NCBI GenBank assembly: GCA_002427325.1
Contig: DIQS01000039.1
Coordinates: 1 to 8,068 of the forward strand
Direction of reading: 5' to 3'
Source: Cloacimonetes bacterium UBA5456
Lineage (GTDB): Bacteria > Cloacimonadota > Cloacimonadia > Cloacimonadales > Cloacimonadaceae
Length of the DNA: 8,068 nucleotides
Below, piece by piece: positions 1 to 4,318 of the stretch. The first letter of the stretch is position 1. Every line of letters starts with the position of its first letter. A model generated the notes under the pieces. It was given only the letters and a program-made list of their open reading frames with translations. It searched no databases and was not told the origin of the DNA. A program made the position numbers and the translations under genes.

Positions 1-3
1 AGA

Positions 4-28
4 CTGGATGCGCCGGTGGCGCATCCAG
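4..28. repeat. Perfect 11-bp inverted repeat (hairpin), unassigned
   Basis: The arm CTGGATGCGCC (4-14) is followed by the 3-nt loop GGT and the exact reverse complement (18-28). No T-run follows on either strand within view, so this is not a typical intrinsic terminator. Its last base is the first base of the 22-bp repeat copy at 28-49. It may be part of an interspersed palindromic element or a structured end of an upstream transcript that lies outside the window. Confidence 0.7.
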
Positions 29-49
29 CAACAGGGACGTTCCCGCCCC
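28..49 (-). repeat. 22-bp interspersed repeat, copy 1 (minus orientation)
   Basis: Read on the minus strand this tract begins GGGGCGGGAACGTCC and ends CTGTTGC. It matches 4029-4050 on the plus strand at 20 of 22 positions; both differences are C/T. Similarity stops abruptly at both ends. The core GGGA-ACG-TCCC is a short imperfect palindrome. It lies upstream of the rplM promoter region, while the other copy lies just past the frr terminator, so the pair brackets the six-gene operon in outward-facing orientation. Its function is unknown. Confidence 0.65.
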
Positions 50-105
50 AAAGTCAAAGGTACCAATGATAAAAAAGCACGCTAAAATCAATTTACTTGA
101 CACTA

Positions 106-134
106 TTGCGACTCTCAAAAAGCTGGTTTAACAT
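106..134 (+). promoter_or_regulatory. Candidate promoter for the rplM operon
   Basis: The best sigma-70-like pair is TTGCGA (106-111, 4/6 to TTGACA) and TAACAT (129-134, 4/6 to TATAAT) with a 17-bp spacer. A perfect TTGACA sits at 97-102 but has no -10 box at proper spacing (AAGCTG at 120-125). Transcription from the chosen pair would start near 141 and leave a leader of about 20 nt that includes the SD. The assignment rests on consensus matching only. Confidence 0.35.
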
Positions 135-159
135 ACAAAAAAACCGTTAAGGAGAATTG

Positions 160-588
160 ATGAAGACTCTAACTCCAAGCCAGAGCGACATTACGCAAGC
201 CTGGTATGTTGTGGATGCAACGGGTCTCCCCCTTGGCAGGTTGTCCACTCAGATCGCTACGATCTTGCGCGGAAAGAACAAACCGTATTACGTGCCGAAC
301 ATTGACACGGGTGATTTTGTCATCGTGATCAATGCCGAAAAGGTTCGCGTCACCGGCTTGAAATCCATGCAAAAGGTCTATAAGAGATACAGCGGATACC
401 CTGGCGGGTTGAAAGAGATTCCGTATGCAAAGATGTTGGAAGAGCATCCCGAGCGTATCATTGAGCACGCCGTTCGCGGCATGATGCCCAAGAACACTCT
501 GGGACGCGCAATGATGAAGAAACTAAAAGTTTATGCCGGCAGTGAACACCCGCATGGTGCACAGCAGCCTGCAGAGCTTAGTTTGTAA
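160..588 (+). CDS. rplM: 50S ribosomal protein L13
   Basis: L13 is an early-assembling protein of the large ribosomal subunit that binds 23S rRNA. The 142-residue product has the usual family length. Recognisable stretches are AWYVVDATGLPLGRLST (residues 14-30), ILRGKNKPYYVPNIDTGDFV (35-54) and the L13 signature region GMMPKNTLGRAMMKKLKVY (107-125), followed by AGSEHPHGAQQP. The ATG at 160 is chosen because AAGGAG at 149-154 sits 5 nt upstream. An in-frame TTG at 157 directly precedes it and would leave too little spacing. It is the first gene of the operon, and rpsI follows after 15 nt. L13 and S9 are paired in most bacteria. L13 autoregulates in E. coli, but no leader structure is evident here. 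Confidence 0.98.
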   Translation: MKTLTPSQSDITQAWYVVDATGLPLGRLSTQIATILRGKNKPYYVPNIDTGDFVIVINAEKVRVTGLKSMQKVYKRYSGYPGGLKEIPYAKMLEEHPERIIEHAVRGMMPKNTLGRAMMKKLKVYAGSEHPHGAQQPAELSL

Positions 589-592
589 GGAG
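587..592 (+). promoter_or_regulatory. Shine-Dalgarno of rpsI overlapping the rplM stop codon
   Basis: AAGGAG overlaps the last two bases of the rplM TAA stop (586-588) and lies 11 nt before the rpsI ATG at 604. The overlap suggests that ribosomes ending L13 can re-initiate on S9, which would keep the two proteins equimolar. The ATG at 594 is closer but is in the wrong frame for S9. Confidence 0.6.
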
Positions 593-603
593 AATGCACG
601 AAT

Positions 604-990
604 ATGCAAAGTTATAATGCAGTCGGAAGAAGAAAAGAAGCCGTTGCCCGTGTGAGACTCACACCCGGAACCGGCAAGCGCATCATCAACAAAGTGCAGA
701 TGAAGAAATATCTCCAGAGAGAAACCTTGGAGATGGTGGTGGAACAGCCTTTGCAGGCAGTTGGCATGTCCGAAAACTTCGACGTCTATGTGAACGTCGT
801 TGGCGGCGGACTCAGCGGTCAAGCAGGTGCCATCCGTCACGGCATTTCCCGCGCTTTAGTGGAATATGATGAACAGCTTAAACCAGTACTTAAGGCACGC
901 GGATTTCTCACGCGCGACTCTCGCATGGTCGAACGCAAGAAACCGGGACGTCCTGCAGCCAGAAAGAGATTCCAGTTCTCCAAACGTTAA
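604..990 (+). CDS. rpsI: 30S ribosomal protein S9
   Basis: S9 belongs to the head of the small ribosomal subunit; its C-terminal tail reaches the P-site tRNA anticodon arm. The 128-residue product matches the normal length (about 130). It starts with the typical YNAVGRRKEAVARVRLTPG (residues 4-22), carries the family signature GGGLSGQAGAIRHGISRAL (67-85), then a basic segment LTRDSRMVERKKPGRPAARK (102-121), and ends in FQFSKR with the conserved terminal arginine. It is the second gene of the operon, coupled to rplM by an SD overlapping the rplM stop. A 7-bp hairpin (987-1003) includes its own stop codon, and a 151-bp spacer separates it from rpsB. Confidence 0.98.
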   Translation: MQSYNAVGRRKEAVARVRLTPGTGKRIINKVQMKKYLQRETLEMVVEQPLQAVGMSENFDVYVNVVGGGLSGQAGAIRHGISRALVEYDEQLKPVLKARGFLTRDSRMVERKKPGRPAARKRFQFSKR

Positions 991-1003
991 TCCATGGGAT
1001 TAA
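987..1003 (+). promoter_or_regulatory. Short hairpin spanning the rpsI stop codon
   Basis: TTAATCC (987-993), the loop ATG and GGATTAA (997-1003) form a perfect 7-bp stem that contains the rpsI TAA. It has no T-run, so it is not an intrinsic terminator. It could stabilise or process the rplM-rpsI part of the transcript, or be the first element of an rpsB leader. The function is inferred. Confidence 0.4.
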
Positions 1004-1141
1004 TGAATTTGGCCGAATATGGAAGGCAGCAGAGATGCGAATAATCCTTGGGAGCGAGTTGCAAGGCGGTGAGGGAATTGTCCCTCTGAATTGCGTGAAT
1101 CCTCCGCAGGGAAACCAAAACCGTATATTAGGAGATAATTG
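991..1141 (+). promoter_or_regulatory. rpsI-rpsB spacer, possible S2 leader RNA
   Basis: This is the longest spacer inside the operon (151 bp) and contains no credible ORF. It holds a hairpin GAGGGA-ATTG-TCCCTC (1071-1086), which GGCGG/CCGC segments (1065-1069 with 1104-1107) could enclose. The SD AGGAG of rpsB is at 1130-1134. No convincing promoter was found; AATAAT at 1040-1045 has no matching -35. In E. coli, S2 represses its own operon by binding an rpsB leader. A similar role here is a guess from position and length. Confidence 0.3.
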
Positions 1142-1933
1142 ATGTCCGTAGTAACAATGAAACAGCTTTTAGAGGCAGGCGTCCACTTTGGACACCAGAC
1201 CTTTAGATGGAATCCCAAGATGAAGAAATATATCTTCATCAAACGTAACGGAATCCATATCATCGACCTCAAACAGACCGTCGATGCTATAAACGAAGCC
1301 TATCAGTTCATCAAAGAAGTTGCCAGCCGCGGCGAATATATCCTCTTCGTAGGAACCAAAAAGCAGGCGCAAGCATCTATCCGCGAAGCAGCAGAAAAGG
1401 CAGGAGTTTTTTATGTGAACCAACGCTGGTATGGCGGCATGCTCACAAACATGCAGACCATCCGCAAAAGCATCGAGAAGATGGAATATTTTGAAAACAT
1501 CGAAGCCGATGGCACTCTCGAAAGCTATACCAAATTGGAAGCTCAGAAGATGAGAAGAATGCACGACAAGATTGAATATTCTCTCGGCGGAATCCGCGAG
1601 ATGAACACGCTTCCCGGCGCAATCTTCATCGTTGACACCCAATATGAAGGCATCGCCATAAACGAAGCTCGCATCTTGGGCATCCCGATCGTCGCAATGG
1701 TAGATACGAATTGTGATCCCGATCTCATCGACTATGTGATCCCCTCAAACGACGACGCAACCCGCGCTATCACATTGATCACCGATATCATGGCAAACGC
1801 CGTGCTCGAAGGTCGTGGCATCAGCAGCGAAGGTGCAGACGTGGGCGCTGAAACCGCAGAAATGCCGGAAGCAGCCGCAGTCGAAGAAACCCCAGTTGAA
1901 GAAGCAGCCGAAGAAGCTGCTGTCAGCGAGTAA
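1142..1933 (+). CDS. rpsB: 30S ribosomal protein S2
   Basis: S2 binds late at the back of the 30S subunit between head and body and is needed for S1 association in many bacteria. The product has 263 residues. Family landmarks are LLEAGVHFGHQTFRWNPKM (residues 9-27), ILFVGTKKQA (67-76), NQRWYGGMLTNMQTIRKSI (93-111), EYSLGGIREM (145-154) and VDTNCDPDLIDYVIPSNDDA (187-206). The ATG at 1142 is chosen from SD AGGAG at 1130-1134 (7-nt spacing) and from alignment with the E. coli N-terminus MATVSM. An in-frame TTG immediately before it is ignored. Residues 228-263 form an Ala/Glu-rich acidic tail of low complexity, probably disordered. tsf follows, the standard bacterial pairing. Confidence 0.98.
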   Translation: MSVVTMKQLLEAGVHFGHQTFRWNPKMKKYIFIKRNGIHIIDLKQTVDAINEAYQFIKEVASRGEYILFVGTKKQAQASIREAAEKAGVFYVNQRWYGGMLTNMQTIRKSIEKMEYFENIEADGTLESYTKLEAQKMRRMHDKIEYSLGGIREMNTLPGAIFIVDTQYEGIAINEARILGIPIVAMVDTNCDPDLIDYVIPSNDDATRAITLITDIMANAVLEGRGISSEGADVGAETAEMPEAAAVEETPVEEAAEEAAVSE

Positions 1934-1949
1934 TAAAACTACATTTAAA

Positions 1950-1984
1950 GCGGTGTCGGCAAGGCTTTTGCAATCCGACACCGC
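1950..1984 (+). promoter_or_regulatory. rpsB-tsf intergenic stem-loop
   Basis: GCGGTGTCGG (1950-1959) and CCGACACCGC (1975-1984) are exact reverse complements and enclose a 15-nt loop; CAA/TTG inside the loop could add three pairs. No T-run follows (GCTAATAATC), so full intrinsic termination is unlikely. The stem may attenuate, pause or protect the transcript between S2 and EF-Ts. An intergenic stem-loop in the same place is known in E. coli. Confidence 0.6.
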
Positions 1985-2018
1985 GCTAATAATCAAAATA
2001 TAATAAGGAGAATATAAA

Positions 2019-2615
2019 ATGGCAGAAGTAACCGCAACAATGGTAAAAGAGCTGCGCGACAGAACCGGAGTAGGCATGATGGAATGCCGCAAGGCTCTCG
2101 TCGAAGCCAATGGCGACGTGGATCAGGCAATCAAATTCTTGCGCGAAAGGGGAATCAGCAAAGCCGAATCCCGTAGCAGTCGCACAACGAAAGAAGGACT
2201 CATCTTCTCCTACATCCACTTTAATGGAAAACTCGGAGTTCTCCTGGAACTTAATTGCGAATCCGACTTTGTGGCTCGCACCGATGAATTTAAAGCACTC
2301 GCCGAAGAGATTGCCATGCAAATCGTTGCATCCAATCCTCTGGCAGTATCCGGCGACGATATCGATGAAGAAATCATCGCTCGTGAAGCCGAAATCGCCC
2401 GCAATAAAGCTATCAATGATGGCAAAAAGCCGGAGCTCGTAGATAGAATCGTTGAAGGCTCGATCAAGAAATTCAGAAGCGAAAACGCACTTCTGGATCA
2501 AGAACTGCTCAGCGACGAAAAGCGCACGATCAAAGACCTGCTCACCGATTCAATCGCTAAGACCGGTGAAAACATTCAAATCTCCCGCTTTGTGCGCTAT
2601 GCACTGGGTGAATAA
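2019..2615 (+). CDS. tsf: Elongation factor Ts, short form
   Basis: EF-Ts is the cytosolic guanine-nucleotide exchange factor that releases GDP from EF-Tu. Residues 1-45 are the UBA-like EF-Tu-binding domain with RTGVGMMECRKAL (15-27). The core contains HFNGKLGVLLELNCESDFVA (67-86), where SDFV corresponds to the TDFV motif that disturbs the EF-Tu Mg2+ site. At 198 residues it is far shorter than the E. coli protein (283). It resembles the Thermus type (about 196), which has a single core subdomain and acts as a dimer. The sequence ends naturally in YALGE, so this is a family variant rather than a truncation. SD AAGGAG is at 2005-2010, 8 nt before the ATG. It lies between rpsB and pyrH, the usual order. 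Confidence 0.97.
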   Translation: MAEVTATMVKELRDRTGVGMMECRKALVEANGDVDQAIKFLRERGISKAESRSSRTTKEGLIFSYIHFNGKLGVLLELNCESDFVARTDEFKALAEEIAMQIVASNPLAVSGDDIDEEIIAREAEIARNKAINDGKKPELVDRIVEGSIKKFRSENALLDQELLSDEKRTIKDLLTDSIAKTGENIQISRFVRYALGE

Positions 2616-2630
2616 AACCCGATTAATAGG

Positions 2631-3365
2631 ATGACTGACAAAAGCACTTTCCAACCGGAGAAAATGACGCGGGTGATGCTCAAACTCAGCGGCGAGATCC
2701 TTGCCGGAAAAGCCGGATTTGGCTTTGACGCTGAAGTTTGCGACAGGCTGACCGATGAGCTCATCGAACTCAAAAACTTGGGTTATGGCATAGCTATCGT
2801 CTTGGGCGGAGGCAATATCTTCCGCGGCGGCAGTTGGAGCCAAAAAGAACTCAATCGCGTCACGCTGGATAATATCGGCATGCTCGCAACCATCCAAAAT
2901 GCGCTGTATCTTTGTGAGATTCTCCTCAGCAAAGGCTGTGCTGCAGAAGTCTTTTCCAGCTTTATCTTGGACAAAGTTGCCGGACACTATAGCCAGCCAA
3001 AGGTCTCGCAAGCGCTTGCACAAGGGAAGATTTGCTTCCTCGCAGGCGGGACGGGGAATCCTTATTTCACCACCGATACCGCAGCCGTCCTAAGAGCCAT
3101 CGAGCTCAAGCTTGATCTGGTTCTCAAGGCAACAAAAGTGGATGGACTCTATAGCGCCGATCCCAAAAAAGACCCTAATGCCAAGTTCATCTCTGAAGCA
3201 AGCTTTCAAAGATGTCTCGAAGAACGTTTGGGAGTGATGGACCTCACTGCCTTTTCTTTGGCAGCAGATAATCATATGCCCATCAAGATATTTAATATCA
3301 CCCAACAAGGAAACCTGAAAAAAGCTTTGCAGGATGCCACTTACGGCACCTATATTCACCCCTAA
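2631..3365 (+). CDS. pyrH: UMP kinase (uridylate kinase)
   Basis: PyrH phosphorylates UMP to UDP with ATP, the committed step to UTP and CTP. It is a hexameric cytosolic enzyme of the amino-acid kinase fold, usually activated by GTP and inhibited by UTP. Motifs over 244 residues are KLSGE (18-22), GGGNIFRG (59-66), DNIGMLAT (80-87), AGGTGNPYFTTDTAA (138-152), ATKVDGLYSADP (167-178) and MDLTAFSLAADN (203-214). The start at 2631 gives a family-like N-terminus, but only AGG directly abuts the ATG, so the SD is poor. An in-frame ATG at 2664 has GGAG 3 nt upstream but would leave almost nothing before KLSGE. It lies 15 nt after tsf and 13 nt before frr, so it is probably translationally coupled. 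Confidence 0.96.
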   Translation: MTDKSTFQPEKMTRVMLKLSGEILAGKAGFGFDAEVCDRLTDELIELKNLGYGIAIVLGGGNIFRGGSWSQKELNRVTLDNIGMLATIQNALYLCEILLSKGCAAEVFSSFILDKVAGHYSQPKVSQALAQGKICFLAGGTGNPYFTTDTAAVLRAIELKLDLVLKATKVDGLYSADPKKDPNAKFISEASFQRCLEERLGVMDLTAFSLAADNHMPIKIFNITQQGNLKKALQDATYGTYIHP

Positions 3366-3378
3366 AACAGAGGAAGAT

Positions 3379-3933
3379 ATGCAAGAAATAATTAGCCTTA
3401 GTAAAGAGAAAATGCAAAAGTCTTTTGATTCCATGCTGAACCAATATGCTCGCGTGCGCACAGGCAGAGCCAGTGCCTCGATCTTAGATGATATCAAAAT
3501 CAACTACTATGGTCAGCCCACACCAATCAAACAGCTTTGCAATATCTCCATCCCCGAACCGCGTACCATCGTCATCCAACCCTGGGATAAGACCACTTTG
3601 CCCGATATCGAAAAAGCCATCTTGGCCGCAAATATCGGAATCAACCCGGAGAATGACGGCAACGTAGTCCGCCTGCCCTTCCAACCCCTCACGGAAGACA
3701 AGCGTAAAGATATCGTCAAAGGGCTCAAAAAGATCTCTGAAGATACTCGCATCTCCGTGCGCAATGCGCGTAGAGACAGCAATGAAGCCATAAAAAAGAT
3801 GAAGAAAGATGGCGAGATCAGCGAGGACGACGAGACCAAACAATTAAAAGAAATTCAAGACCTCACCGATGAATGGGTCAAAAAGATCGATGAAGCGGAA
3901 AAGGTGAAAGAAAAAGAGATCATGGAAGTGTAA
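3379..3933 (+). CDS. frr: Ribosome recycling factor
   Basis: RRF works with EF-G to split the post-termination ribosome into subunits. The product has 184 residues (E. coli 185). Landmarks are ARVRTGRASASILDDIKINY (24-43), YYGQPTPI (43-50), the PEPRTIVIQPWD strand-loop (59-70), ISVRNARRDSNEAIKKMKKD (125-144) with the essential arginine pair at 131-132, and the ending KEKEIMEV. Domain I is the long three-helix bundle formed by both ends; domain II is the central part. The ATG at 3379 is chosen because GAGGA (3370-3374) precedes it and the protein then begins like the family. An upstream in-frame ATG at 3334 lies inside pyrH and would add 15 unrelated residues. It is the last gene of the operon. 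Confidence 0.97.
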   Translation: MQEIISLSKEKMQKSFDSMLNQYARVRTGRASASILDDIKINYYGQPTPIKQLCNISIPEPRTIVIQPWDKTTLPDIEKAILAANIGINPENDGNVVRLPFQPLTEDKRKDIVKGLKKISEDTRISVRNARRDSNEAIKKMKKDGEISEDDETKQLKEIQDLTDEWVKKIDEAEKVKEKEIMEV

Positions 3934-3964
3934 GAAACTGCCTGATTGTCTTTTGGATAATATC

Positions 3965-3995
3965 AAAGAGGTTGCCAAGTGCGGCCTCTTTTTTT
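3965..3995 (+). terminator. Rho-independent terminator of the rplM-frr operon
   Basis: AAAGAGGTTGC (3965-3975) pairs with GCGGCCTCTTT (3981-3991) over 11 bp, including two G-U pairs, around a 5-nt CAAGT loop. A run of seven T (3989-3995) follows, partly inside the stem. It lies 31 bp after the frr stop and marks the end of the six-gene operon. Confidence 0.9.
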
Positions 3996-4028
3996 GTTGG
4001 GAGGGAAATCGTTGTCTGTACAGCAGGC

Positions 4029-4050
4029 GGGGTGGGAACGTCCTTGTTGC
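4029..4050 (+). repeat. 22-bp interspersed repeat, copy 2 (plus orientation)
   Basis: Begins GGGGTGGGAACGTCC and ends TTGTTGC, with 20/22 identity to the minus strand of 28-49. It lies about 30 bp past the frr terminator. Its last seven bases are also the left arm of a 9-bp inverted repeat completed at 4099-4107. No further copy was seen in the window. Confidence 0.65.
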
Positions 4051-4162
4051 CACAAACTTGGTCTAAAATCAAACTCGATAGAAAGCTGCGTTTTCTTAGG
4101 CAACAAGATATTGCTTACTTAATTGTTACCGCTCTCGCTTTGCCTCAAATTGTCCAGAAAAT

Positions 4163-4204
4163 CCCCACTTGCCCCACCCCGAAATACCCTCTAAAACCCA
4201 GCCC
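4163..4204 (-). other. Putative G-quadruplex-forming tract on the minus strand
   Basis: The plus strand has C-runs at 4163-4166, 4172-4175, 4177-4180, 4187-4189, 4197-4199 and 4202-4204. On the minus strand these are six G-runs of 3-4 bases separated by 5, 1, 6, 7 and 2 nt, so every loop meets the usual limit of 7. This is the template strand of nifJ, and the tract ends 32 bp before the candidate -35 box. Whether it folds in vivo is unknown. Confidence 0.5.
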
Positions 4205-4236
4205 TCCATATATTACCCTAAAAGCACATATTTTCA

Positions 4237-4265
4237 TTGACATAAACAGCAATATTTTTTACCTT
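4237..4265 (+). promoter_or_regulatory. Candidate nifJ promoter
   Basis: A perfect TTGACA (4237-4242) is followed after 17 bp by TACCTT (4260-4265), which keeps only T, A and the final T of TATAAT. The -10 region TACCTTG loosely resembles the TAnnTTTG box of Bacteroidetes promoters. A rival -10, TATAAA at 4289-4294, has TTGCCG (4264-4269) 19 bp upstream and would give a leader of only about 18 nt. The leader from the first choice is about 45 nt. Confidence 0.4.
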
Positions 4266-4304
4266 GCCGTTAATTGCTAAAAATCATGTATAAATATAAA
4301 AAAC

Positions 4305-4310
4305 AAGGAG
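4305..4310 (+). promoter_or_regulatory. Shine-Dalgarno of nifJ
   Basis: AAGGAG lies 8 nt before the ATG at 4319. It decides the start against in-frame TTG 4274 and ATG 4286 upstream, which have no SD and would add residues not seen in the family. Confidence 0.85.
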
Positions 4311-4318
4311 TTTACCAC

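Larger units (their letters stand above)
3934..4318. other. Non-coding interval between frr and nifJ
   Basis: These 385 bp contain no gene I can support. In order they hold the operon terminator (3965-3995), a 22-bp repeat copy (4029-4050), a 9-bp inverted repeat CTTGTTGCC / GGCAACAAG (4043-4051 and 4099-4107), a C-rich tract with six C-runs (4163-4204), and the nifJ promoter and SD. A possible 102-codon frame at 3972-4280 starts with TTG inside the terminator and looks like no known protein. Confidence 0.7.

Noticed and set aside
1..66. Minus-strand partial coding sequence running off the left edge
   Set aside because: The frame reads GAGTSLLLDAPPAHPV through the repeat and the perfect hairpin, has no credible start or SD, and is better explained by the palindromic repeat.
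97..102. Perfect TTGACA as the -35 of rplM
   Set aside because: No -10-like sequence lies 16-18 bp downstream (AAGCTG at 120-125). The 106-134 pair fits better, though neither is proven.
1815..2003. 62-codon plus-strand frame over the rpsB end and rpsB-tsf spacer
   Set aside because: Out-of-frame shadow of the Ala/Glu-rich S2 tail with no SD and no family resemblance.
1999..2004. Perfect TATAAT before tsf as an internal promoter
   Set aside because: It directly abuts the SD; a start about 7 nt downstream would remove the SD from the transcript, and no -35 lies at correct spacing. It is most likely part of an A/T-rich leader.
3972..4280. 102-codon plus-strand frame between frr and nifJ
   Set aside because: It begins with TTG inside the terminator stem, has no SD, resembles no known protein and runs through the C-rich tract and promoter.
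4274..4318. Extended N-terminus for nifJ from TTG 4274 or ATG 4286
   Set aside because: No SD precedes these starts, they overlap the promoter and leader region, and the family N-terminus matches the Met at 4319.
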